Shown piece by piece: positions 1-8,529 of a stretch of 32,828 bases of DNA. Positions within the stretch are counted from its first letter, which is position 1. Each line of letters begins with the position of its first letter. The translations under genes were made by a program, and so were the position numbers. Under the pieces are notes generated by a model that made no database searches, was not told the origin of the DNA, and was given only the letters and a program-made list of their open reading frames with translations. Origin of the DNA: a bacterium ADurb.Bin236 (lineage in GTDB: Bacteria; UBP15; UBA6099); contig MWCD01000043.1 of the NCBI GenBank assembly GCA_002069885.1, positions 1 to 32,828 on the forward strand, read 5' to 3'.

Positions 1-17
1 GGCCGTGGGAGTCGGCC
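1..17. repeat. short GC-rich inverted repeat at the left edge
   Basis: The first 17 bases form a GGCCG/CGGCC stem of 5 bp around a 7-nt loop, followed by another GC-rich stretch up to about base 35, then abruptly AT-rich DNA. It looks like the end of a dispersed intergenic palindromic repeat cut by the window edge. Only one copy is visible here, so calling it a repeat family member is inference. Confidence 0.25.
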
Positions 18-487
18 CTACAGGGGAACCCGCGAGGTACTTTTATAATCCAATATGATTATACTGGACAAATGTCAGGTGGTCAATCCCGGAAACATTT
101 ATTTTTCTCTGTTTTTAGCTTTTTATATGTTTTCTTACACACCATCGTTTTATAAAGGCTCCTCAACAATGCTGGGCGTTGAATACAGTCAAAATCGGCT
201 GCGCAAATCGAGACCGGGTTGTTTCTGAAAAGACAACGGACCGCATAAACACGAATCCGTGCTATTTTGTCACACCCAGCAGATATAATTCCTGCCGAAA
301 GATCATGATAGCATTGGCCTGTGACATTTATTGGATATATAATGGATCGGTCAGAATGTAGGCATATCGAATGTTCAGGATCGGATTATATGGTAAAATT
401 TGAAAACTCCGAACATAGTCCGCTTTTAAAGAGCCTCCTTCTAATGCCCAATGCTAACAAATTTAGTGATTTGCGAGGGTATTTCTT
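18..487. other. AT-rich leader region upstream of the defence operon, no convincing gene
   Basis: This stretch is AT-rich and contains only one short reading frame (179-361), which begins at a TTG, has no clear ribosome binding site and unremarkable composition, so I do not call it a gene. It holds a candidate promoter (314-343) and, at 475-479, a GAGGG Shine-Dalgarno site 8 nt before the ATG of the helicase gene. No RNA gene or terminator is evident. Confidence 0.5.
314..343 (+). promoter_or_regulatory. candidate sigma70 promoter for the DISARM-like operon
   Basis: A perfect TATAAT (338-343) lies 18 nt downstream of TTGGCC (314-319). Transcription would start near 350 and leave a leader of about 140 nt before the helicase ATG at 488. 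The -35 is only a partial match and the surroundings are AT-rich, so a chance match is possible. Confidence 0.35.
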
Positions 488-3400
488 ATGAATGTCTTTC
501 AGACACACGCCCAAATTGTATCGGACTATGAGAACTACATCCGCAGCTTCCTTAATATTTCAGATGAAGGCATACGAAATGTTGTAGAGGATGAGTTGAG
601 AAAGAAGAAGCTCTGGCCAGAGCCATTGCTCCAATTCAATCCATCTTATGAAACCGAAGAGAAACTCGACGATCTCGTAAATTCAGGAACCCTACATAAA
701 GACATCCGGGACATTTTCAAAGGTTATTCTCTATACAAACATCAGGTAGAAGCAATTCGGTTAGGGACAAGTGGAAAGGACTTCGTTGTAACGTCAGGAA
801 CCGGTTCTGGAAAATCGCTGACATACATAGGCTCCATTTTCCACCACCTGTTGTTGCATCCAAACAGCGAGGGTGTTGCCGCAGTTGTTGTTTATCCCAT
901 GAACGCCCTTATCAATTCGCAGTCAGAGGAATTCTCGCGATACAAAGGCAACTATGAAAAGGCAACCGGGAAAGAGTTCCCTATTACATTCGGTCAGTAC
1001 ACAGGACAGGAAAAAGAGGAAGTTCGCAAAAAGTTACGTGAGAAGCCGCCACAGATTCTCCTGACCAACTACATGATGCTGGAGCTTCTTTTAACGAGGC
1101 TCAGAGAACGAAGCATACGCGACGCTATCTTTGCCAATCTTCGCTTTCTTGTGTTTGACGAACTTCACACATATCGCGGTCGGCAGGGAGCCGACGTGGC
1201 AATGCTTATTCGCCGTATCCGCTCACGCTGCGCAAACACTGTTTCCTGTATTGGAACATCCGCCACAATGGTTTCTGTTGGAAGCGTTGCTTCCCAGAAA
1301 GAACAGGTGGCGAAAGTCGCAACAACGCTTTTCGGGCAACAATTTACATCCGGACAGGTAGTCAATGAGAAGCTCACGCGGTCACTTGCCTATGGAGGGA
1401 CAATTCCCACAGGCAAAGAACTCGCCGATGCGATCAAGTCGGGCATCGATACGCAGCAAGATTCTGAACGGCTCAAATCACACCCTGTAGCCGTCTGGCT
1501 TGAAAACCGTGTTGCTCTCCAAAACATCGAGGGCGATCTGGTAAGGGGCAAGCCCCAGCGCATCAATGATGTCGTTTCAAGCCTGTCCGAGGAATCAGGC
1601 ATGGCGGAAACAGAATGCCGTAAGTTTCTTGCAGACATGCTTCAATGGATTAGCCTTGCAAATAAAAGGCTACAGGACTCAGGCCAGCGTTATACCATTC
1701 TGCCATTCAAGCTTCACCAGTTCATTTCACAGACTGGCTCGGTTTACACAACGCTCGACCAGGATGAAAACAGATTCATCACCCTTGAGCCGGGATTCTT
1801 CAAGCAGGACGAAGCAGACAAGAAACCGATCTTTCCAAATGTGTTCAGCCGTGCAACAGGACATGAATTTATTTGTGTGTCCCGTACCGGGGACCGCTTG
1901 GAACCGCGTGAGTTCCGTGAAAGCTCGGATGAAGATGAAGATGCGACGGACGGCTACCTGATTATTGGGGACGATGTCTGGAGGCCAGAAGAAGACATGG
2001 AATTGCTTCCTGATTCATGGCTTCGCAAAACAAAAAAGGGGTTGGCGCCAGACTCGAAAAAGAAAGCTTTCTTTCCAGTCGAACTTTACTTCGACGAATT
2101 CGGCAACTGCTCTGAATCCAAGCCGTTGAAATGGCGAGGCTGGTTCATGAAGTCACCACTTCTGTTTGACCCTACGGGAGGAGTTTTCTTCGACACAAAA
2201 ACGAGCGAAGGAACAAAGCTCACGAAGCTGGGCAGTGAGGGAAGAAGCACATCGACTACCATAACCGCCTTCTCCATTCTGAATCAGCTCAATGATGCAG
2301 GTTATCATGCAAAGGATCAGAAGCTACTCAGCTTTACGGACAACCGCCAGGATGCCGCATTGCAGGCAGGCCATTTCAACGATTTCGTTCAAGTCATACG
2401 ACTGAGGGCGGGAATTTACAAAGCATTGGAACAGTCGGAGGATAAACGCCTCAACTTCAAGAATCTCGGCGAGGCTGTTTTCAAAGCCCTAAATCTCCCG
2501 TTCCTTGATTACGCCACAAAAAATGAAGAGCCCCAACTTGCGAACGTTCGGCGCATTTACGAACAGTGTTTTCAGTCTTTTCTCTTTTACCGTGCGATTG
2601 CCGATCTGCGACGCAGTTGGAGAATCATTCTCCCAAATCTCGAACAGTGCGGCCTGTTGAACATCGATTATCTGGATTTGGAGGAAGTGGCGCAAACTGA
2701 CGCTTTCTGGCAGGACACCCCGATTCTGAATGAACTTAATCACGAGGACAGGGAAGATTTTATTTGCACCATACTGGATTATTTCCGCCTTGAATTCGCT
2801 ATCCACAGCGAAAACTTTCTCACGCAGTCGAAAATCAAAGAGTATGAAAAGGAGTTCAGAGAATCACTGCGCGCCCCATGGACGCTTGACCGTAACGAAT
2901 CTTTGCGAGAGCCTTATTACATCCGTTACGATACGCTCAAGAAGTCAGCAAAGCTGTTCTCAAAAAGCATGGGGCCGGCCAGCGCATTGGGTAAATTCAT
3001 CAAGCTCTATGTCCGCCAGCAGAATCTCCCTGTTGACCTCAAAGGCGAGAACTACCGCGACTTTATTCTGCACCTTATGAGCAAACTCGAAGAAGCGGAT
3101 TACCTCATCAAGCACACCGCGAGAAACGAGGGGAATGAGGAAGTTCCGATCTACCGGCTCAGGATTGAAAAGATTATCTGGAGCATCGGCGACGGCGAAA
3201 ATGTAAAAGCCGATGTCGTGAAACGGCGCGCATACAAAGAACAGGTAAAGAAGCCCAATTACTTTTTCAAAGAGATGTACCAGCGTGATTTTTCGAAGAT
3301 GAAGAAACTGCGCGGCGAAGACCATACTGGACAACTTAAAAACGAGGCGCGACAAGATCGGGAAGACCGATTCAGAGCGGATTGGTATCTCGACGACGAC

Positions 3401-5665
3401 AAGAAAAACCTTGATGAAAAAAAGATACGAAGCGAGTCAATCAGCGCATTGTTCTGTTCGCCAACGATGGAACTCGGCATAGACATCGGTGGCCTGAGCG
3501 TGGTCCATCTTCGCAATGCGCCTCCAAATCCCTCCAACTACGCCCAGCGTTCGGGCCGGGCCGGTCGAAGTGGACAAGGCGCACTTGTGTTTACCTACTG
3601 CTCCAGTTACTCTCCTCACGACCGCCATTATTTTCAGCAACAGGTTGAACTTGTTGCTGGAGCCGTGCAGGCTTCCCGGCTCGACCTTTGCAACCGCGAA
3701 CTGCTTCTGACTCATCTCAACGCGCTCGCGGTTTCCGAGATAGGCATGCCCGGTCTTGAGGCTGATGAACAGGGAGGCGACCGGCCATCCATAATGAAGT
3801 TCATTGTGGACGACAACGACACGCTTCCGCTTTCGTCTCAGGTTGTTGCCGGACTTGAGATTGCTCCAAAGACCTTCAATGAACTCAAAGCGACTTTCAA
3901 AAGAGTCATTAACGATTTCGCGCCCGACCTCGAATCAAAGGCATCCAACTGGTACTCAGACCAATGGATTGAGCAGAACCTCAGCAAGCTCGCAGAGCAC
4001 CTCGACGGTTCTCTCAATCGCTGGAGGCGGCTGTACCGTTCGGCAAGGACCATCCTAACCAGCGCGTCCCAGAAAATCGAAAGCGGCACGCTCCAGCACG
4101 GGAGCGATGAGTACAAAAAGCAAAAGAGGAATCAGGATCAGGCCTTGCGGCAAATCGATCTGCTCAGGAACGATCTCGGCGGCAGGTCATCGGAATTGTC
4201 CGAGTTCTATCCTTACCGGTATCTTGCTTCCGAAGGGTTCCTGCCCGGATACAATTTCACTCGTCTGCCACTTCGCATCTTTCTTCCAACAGGCGATTCA
4301 TCCGGCGAATTCATATCCAGACCGCGCTACATCGCGCTCAGGGAATTCGGCCCGCTCAATGTCATTTACCACAACGGAAGGAAGTACAAGGTTTCCCAGC
4401 TTGTTGTTCAGGACGCCGAATCAGCATTGACGGATGCGCGAATCAGCAAGAAGGCCGGATACTTCCTGACCGACGATCAGAAAGACATGGAGTTCTGCCC
4501 GTTCACCGGCCTGAGCCTTGGCGACAACGCAAACAAAGAGCATCTTCATCATCTTCTGGAAATGTCCGAATCCCGCGCAGACGAAGTTGACCGCATTTCC
4601 TGTGAGGAGGAAGAGCGGGTGTCGCGCGGTTATGAAATCAAAACATTCTTCTCCGTCGACGGCGGGAATCTTGAGCGCGTGCAGAAAGCCATTGTGCGCT
4701 CAAGCGACAACTCATATCTCAATCTGCGTTATGTGCCCGCCGCGCGGCTTATACATGTGAACTACCAGTGGCGGTACCAGAAAAACGAGGGCTTTCCCAT
4801 CGGCATGGTATCCGGCGACTGGCGCAGTTCCATGCCTGAGCCCGGCAGTAACATTAAAGAGGAGTACCGACTAATCAAACTCTGGACGTCCAACCTTGCG
4901 GATTCACTTTACATTGAACCCATCCAGCCGCTTGGACTCAAAAAAGAAGGCGTCGTTACTTTGGAGCATGCTCTGAAACGCGCCATCGAAAGTGTGTTTC
5001 AGGTCGAACCCAGCGAGATAGGTGTTGTCGCTGTCGGAGACCCCGAAGCTCCCAACATCCTTCTTTACGAAGCTGCGGAGGGAAGTCTCGGCATCCTGTC
5101 ACAGTTCATGGAAGATGTGAATGTATTCCACAAGGTTGTTGAGCAGGCGATTGCCATTTGCCGTTATGATGACCCGGAATACAAAGGCCCCGCAACCTAC
5201 GACGACCTCCTGAGCTATTACAACCAGCGCGACCACAAAACCATAGACCGCCATCTTATAAAGGATGCTCTGGAAAAACTGCTCATTTGCGACATTGAGA
5301 TTCAAACCAATGTCGGGTTTGCCAATTATGAGGAACAGTATCAGAACATGCGCCGCAATCTCGATCCAAACTCATCGACAGAACTGAAGTTCCTCTCTTA
5401 TCTTTATGATAACGGTCTGCGCCTACCTGACGCGGCGCAGAAACGCGTGGAAGGACTATATGTCCAGCCGGACTTTTATTATGAGCCGCGAATCTGGGTG
5501 TTCTGCGACGGCACTCCGCATGACGACCCCGCCGTGCAGGCGGATGACGAGCAGAAACGCCAGGCGATCATCGCAAAGGGCGATGAGGTCTGGGTTTACT
5601 ATTACAGGGACAACCTCGCCGAAAAGATCGCGGCGCGGCCCGACATGTTCAGGAAGGTGCGATGA
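488..5665 (+). CDS. DISARM-like DEAD/DEAH helicase with degenerate DUF1998-like domain and C-terminal nuclease-like tail
   Basis: This is a 1725-aa superfamily 2 helicase and the first gene of the operon. The N-terminal core carries Walker A TSGTGSGKS (residues 102-110), DEAH-box variant DELH (224-227) and the SAT motif (258-260). After a long insertion the second RecA domain ends with QRSGRAGRSG (1020-1029). A later region (about 1500-1600) resembles the DUF1998/MZB domain of MrfA- and DrmB-type proteins, but the usual zinc cysteines are replaced (TYDDLLSYYNQ near 1570-1580). The last 70 residues have a Vsr/DUF559-like pattern, PDFYYE (1661-1666) then VFCDGTPHD, which may be a nuclease fold. 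The protein could be a DrmA/DrmB-like fusion; a DrmA alone is usually shorter. It shares an ATGA overlap with the next gene. A role as DNA translocase in phage restriction is inferred from family and neighbours. The GAGGG site at 475-479 supports the start. Confidence 0.85.
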   Translation: MNVFQTHAQIVSDYENYIRSFLNISDEGIRNVVEDELRKKKLWPEPLLQFNPSYETEEKLDDLVNSGTLHKDIRDIFKGYSLYKHQVEAIRLGTSGKDFVVTSGTGSGKSLTYIGSIFHHLLLHPNSEGVAAVVVYPMNALINSQSEEFSRYKGNYEKATGKEFPITFGQYTGQEKEEVRKKLREKPPQILLTNYMMLELLLTRLRERSIRDAIFANLRFLVFDELHTYRGRQGADVAMLIRRIRSRCANTVSCIGTSATMVSVGSVASQKEQVAKVATTLFGQQFTSGQVVNEKLTRSLAYGGTIPTGKELADAIKSGIDTQQDSERLKSHPVAVWLENRVALQNIEGDLVRGKPQRINDVVSSLSEESGMAETECRKFLADMLQWISLANKRLQDSGQRYTILPFKLHQFISQTGSVYTTLDQDENRFITLEPGFFKQDEADKKPIFPNVFSRATGHEFICVSRTGDRLEPREFRESSDEDEDATDGYLIIGDDVWRPEEDMELLPDSWLRKTKKGLAPDSKKKAFFPVELYFDEFGNCSESKPLKWRGWFMKSPLLFDPTGGVFFDTKTSEGTKLTKLGSEGRSTSTTITAFSILNQLNDAGYHAKDQKLLSFTDNRQDAALQAGHFNDFVQVIRLRAGIYKALEQSEDKRLNFKNLGEAVFKALNLPFLDYATKNEEPQLANVRRIYEQCFQSFLFYRAIADLRRSWRIILPNLEQCGLLNIDYLDLEEVAQTDAFWQDTPILNELNHEDREDFICTILDYFRLEFAIHSENFLTQSKIKEYEKEFRESLRAPWTLDRNESLREPYYIRYDTLKKSAKLFSKSMGPASALGKFIKLYVRQQNLPVDLKGENYRDFILHLMSKLEEADYLIKHTARNEGNEEVPIYRLRIEKIIWSIGDGENVKADVVKRRAYKEQVKKPNYFFKEMYQRDFSKMKKLRGEDHTGQLKNEARQDREDRFRADWYLDDDKKNLDEKKIRSESISALFCSPTMELGIDIGGLSVVHLRNAPPNPSNYAQRSGRAGRSGQGALVFTYCSSYSPHDRHYFQQQVELVAGAVQASRLDLCNRELLLTHLNALAVSEIGMPGLEADEQGGDRPSIMKFIVDDNDTLPLSSQVVAGLEIAPKTFNELKATFKRVINDFAPDLESKASNWYSDQWIEQNLSKLAEHLDGSLNRWRRLYRSARTILTSASQKIESGTLQHGSDEYKKQKRNQDQALRQIDLLRNDLGGRSSELSEFYPYRYLASEGFLPGYNFTRLPLRIFLPTGDSSGEFISRPRYIALREFGPLNVIYHNGRKYKVSQLVVQDAESALTDARISKKAGYFLTDDQKDMEFCPFTGLSLGDNANKEHLHHLLEMSESRADEVDRISCEEEERVSRGYEIKTFFSVDGGNLERVQKAIVRSSDNSYLNLRYVPAARLIHVNYQWRYQKNEGFPIGMVSGDWRSSMPEPGSNIKEEYRLIKLWTSNLADSLYIEPIQPLGLKKEGVVTLEHALKRAIESVFQVEPSEIGVVAVGDPEAPNILLYEAAEGSLGILSQFMEDVNVFHKVVEQAIAICRYDDPEYKGPATYDDLLSYYNQRDHKTIDRHLIKDALEKLLICDIEIQTNVGFANYEEQYQNMRRNLDPNSSTELKFLSYLYDNGLRLPDAAQKRVEGLYVQPDFYYEPRIWVFCDGTPHDDPAVQADDEQKRQAIIAKGDEVWVYYYRDNLAEKIAARPDMFRKVR

Positions 5666-8529
5666 GCGTATCACTACAACCCGGAAAGCTTATTACCCTT
5701 CGGGGAAGAGACTGGATTGTCCAGCCATCAGATGATCCCGATCTTCTGGTCGTTAGGCCTCTCGGCGGCTCCGATGAAGAAATCACCGGCATTTTCATGC
5801 CTCTCGGCATTGCATCGGACAATCCGAAAGATGCCAGATTCAATGAACCCACTTCGGCGGACCTTGGCGACATCAGCACGGCGCGGCTGATTTACGACTC
5901 CGCCCGTCTCGCGTTCAGAAACGGAGCCGGTCCGTTCCGCTGTCTCGCCAAGCTCTCATTCCGCCCGCGCTCATACCAGATGGTTCCCCTCATCATGGCT
6001 TTGCGCCAGGATTCCGTGCGCATGCTCATTGCCGATGATGTCGGCGTCGGCAAGACCATCGAAACGATTCTCATAGTCAAGGAACTGCTTGAACGGCGAA
6101 AAATCAGACGCTTCGCCGTCGTGTGCCTGCCGCACCTCTGCGAACAGTGGCAGGCTGAAATCCGGGCTAAAATTGATCTGGAGGCCGTCATCATCCGCTC
6201 CAGCACTCAGGCGCGGCTCGACCGCGAAATCCACGGCGACACCAGTGTTTACGAGTATTACCCTTATCAGGTTATCAGCATTGACTACATCAAATCCCAG
6301 CAGCGTTCGAGCGTGTTCGTGGAGCAATGTCCGGAACTCGTAATCGTGGACGAGGCCCACACCTGCGCCCGGCCCGCCGGCAAATCAGCTTCACAACAGC
6401 AGCGTTATCATCTTATAAACAACATCGCAAAGAAACCCGGACAGCAGCTTATTCTCCTCACGGCCACTCCCCACAGCGGCAAGCCTGAGGAATTTCATTC
6501 CCTGCTCGGGCTGATAAAGCCATCATTCGAATCCATTGATCTGCCAAGCTCAACCCAGCCGGAACGCAAAGAACTCGCGCGTTACTTCGTTCAGCGCAAG
6601 CGCGCCGACGTGGAGAAATGGATGGGAGAGGAAACGCCGTTCCCGGTGCGCGAGGCTACCGAATGGCCTTATGATCTTTCAAAAGACCACGCCGCTTTTT
6701 TTGAAGACATCCTCGACTTTGCCCGCAAACTGATTGCTCCCGATCCGGAGGGCAGACAAAAGAAGGTTCAGTATTGGACCGCGCTTGCCTTGCTTCGTGG
6801 CATCATGTCCAGCCCGGCTGCCGGAATCGAAATGCTGAACACGAGACTATCCAACCTTGCCTCTTTTGTGGAAGACGACACAAAGGCCACCAGCGAAGAA
6901 GCTGTGGACGCGGAGCAAAACCCGGTCGGAGACACCGAGTTCGGATTCGAGGGCGACAATGCCCCCACCCATGTCGTTGAAAGCAACGACTGGAGCGCCT
7001 ACCAGCGTCAGCAGCTTCGTGAGTTCACCAAACAGTTGGAATCATTGCGCGGCATGGGGCATGACCACAAGCTCATATCCGCCGAGATGATCATCGAGGA
7101 CTGGCTCAAGCAAGGATTCAATCCAGTTATCTTCTGCCGCTACATCAAGACAGCCGACTACGTGGGTGAGCATCTCGCCCCGTTTCTGAAAAACAGATTC
7201 CCCAAGCTTGATGCGCAAGTCATTACAAGCGAGATGCCCGACGAACTGCGGAGAGCGCAGATTGAGGGCATGGGCAAATCCCAACAACGATTGCTCATCG
7301 CCACCGACTGTCTGAGCGAAGGTATAAACCTCCAGGACTATTTCACGGCTGTGTTGCATTATGACCTGCCGTGGAATCCGAACAGGCTCGAACAGCGTGA
7401 AGGCCGTGTTGACCGTTTCGGCCAGAATGCCAAGAAGGTGCAAGCCTGTCTCCTGTACTGTTCAGGAAAAACAATCGACGCCATAGTGCTCGATGTCCTG
7501 CTTCGCAAGGTGCGCGAAATCAAGAAGGACACCGGCATAAGCGTGCCATTCCCGGAAGATTCACAAAGCGTCATTGATACCATTACTCAGGCATTGCTTC
7601 TCAACCCAAACAGGCAGATTCAGACACGTCGGTTCGACCAGCAAATAACGTTCGACTTCGGGGACTTCGGCGAAGCTGCCGAGGCCAAGGTCAACGTCTC
7701 CCGCAAACTGGCTGAAGCCGCTGCCCGTGAAAAAGTGTCGCGTAGCATCTTCGCCCAAAACGCAATCAAGGCGCAGGAGATTGAAGCCGACCTCAAAGAG
7801 ATGGATGAAGCCATCGGCGACCCCAAAGCCGTCGAGGAATTCGTCACCAGCACGCTCAACAACCTTTTCGGCGTGCAGGTCATTCCCCATAAAAAGGGAT
7901 ACCGCGTCGTCATGGGCAACATGCCGCCGCAGTTGCGCGACCTGTTGACGCCCGGCGATCCAGTTCAAATCAGCTTTCTTTCACCAACGCCGGAAGGGTA
8001 TCACTATCTCGGGCGCAATAACCGATTTGTCGAGCAACTCTGCCAACTGGTGATGGCGAACACAATAGCCCGCGTGGACAAACGCGCCGCTCGCGCCGCC
8101 GTCATCCGCACAAAACAGGTTTCCATAAAAACCACTCTGCTGCTCTTCCGCTGCCGTAATGTCATTGAGCAGCAGAAAGGCCGTCAGCAGATTGTCGCCG
8201 AGGAAATGATCCTCTGGGGCTGGCGCGGCACGCCGCAGCAAAAGGAATTCCTCGAACACGCGGAAGCCAAAACTCTTCTCGCCAATGCGCGCGCGGCTTC
8301 CGAACTGTCCCCGCAATCAAGGGCGAATTTCCTCGACAACGAACTCAAGTTGCTGGACACGCTCGTCGCGGATTTCGACACTGTGGCTGAACGTCAGTCA
8401 AAGAAACTTGTCGAAGCCCACGAGCGTTTCAGTTCCCTAATGGATGGCAAACGGTTTCAGGTCGTTTACCCGGTGTTGCCCATGGACCTGCTCGGCATAT
8501 ACGTCCTTCTTCCGGAGGGCGCCCAATGA
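5662..8529 (+). CDS. DrmD-like SNF2-family helicase/ATPase
   Basis: This 955-aa protein is an SNF2-type superfamily 2 ATPase. Walker A is DDVGVGKT (125-132), the DEAH box lies at 230-233, motif III is TATPHSG (267-273) and motif VI is REGRVDRFGQ (579-588). The N-terminal part with its GRDWIVQPSDDPDLL stretch and the LGGSDEEITGI segment resembles DrmD of class 1 DISARM as I remember it. The middle insertion around 400-440 is acidic and probably flexible; the C-terminal 300 residues look helical. The start overlaps the upstream stop (ATGA) and the stop overlaps the methyltransferase start in the same way, which implies coupled translation and equal expression of the three large proteins. It likely translocates on DNA as part of the defence complex. 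Confidence 0.88.
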   Translation: MSVSLQPGKLITLRGRDWIVQPSDDPDLLVVRPLGGSDEEITGIFMPLGIASDNPKDARFNEPTSADLGDISTARLIYDSARLAFRNGAGPFRCLAKLSFRPRSYQMVPLIMALRQDSVRMLIADDVGVGKTIETILIVKELLERRKIRRFAVVCLPHLCEQWQAEIRAKIDLEAVIIRSSTQARLDREIHGDTSVYEYYPYQVISIDYIKSQQRSSVFVEQCPELVIVDEAHTCARPAGKSASQQQRYHLINNIAKKPGQQLILLTATPHSGKPEEFHSLLGLIKPSFESIDLPSSTQPERKELARYFVQRKRADVEKWMGEETPFPVREATEWPYDLSKDHAAFFEDILDFARKLIAPDPEGRQKKVQYWTALALLRGIMSSPAAGIEMLNTRLSNLASFVEDDTKATSEEAVDAEQNPVGDTEFGFEGDNAPTHVVESNDWSAYQRQQLREFTKQLESLRGMGHDHKLISAEMIIEDWLKQGFNPVIFCRYIKTADYVGEHLAPFLKNRFPKLDAQVITSEMPDELRRAQIEGMGKSQQRLLIATDCLSEGINLQDYFTAVLHYDLPWNPNRLEQREGRVDRFGQNAKKVQACLLYCSGKTIDAIVLDVLLRKVREIKKDTGISVPFPEDSQSVIDTITQALLLNPNRQIQTRRFDQQITFDFGDFGEAAEAKVNVSRKLAEAAAREKVSRSIFAQNAIKAQEIEADLKEMDEAIGDPKAVEEFVTSTLNNLFGVQVIPHKKGYRVVMGNMPPQLRDLLTPGDPVQISFLSPTPEGYHYLGRNNRFVEQLCQLVMANTIARVDKRAARAAVIRTKQVSIKTTLLLFRCRNVIEQQKGRQQIVAEEMILWGWRGTPQQKEFLEHAEAKTLLANARAASELSPQSRANFLDNELKLLDTLVADFDTVAERQSKKLVEAHERFSSLMDGKRFQVVYPVLPMDLLGIYVLLPEGAQ

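Noticed and set aside
179-361. 60-codon reading frame upstream of the helicase gene
   Set aside because: It starts at TTG, lacks a ribosome site and has no recognisable protein features; the region looks like leader DNA.
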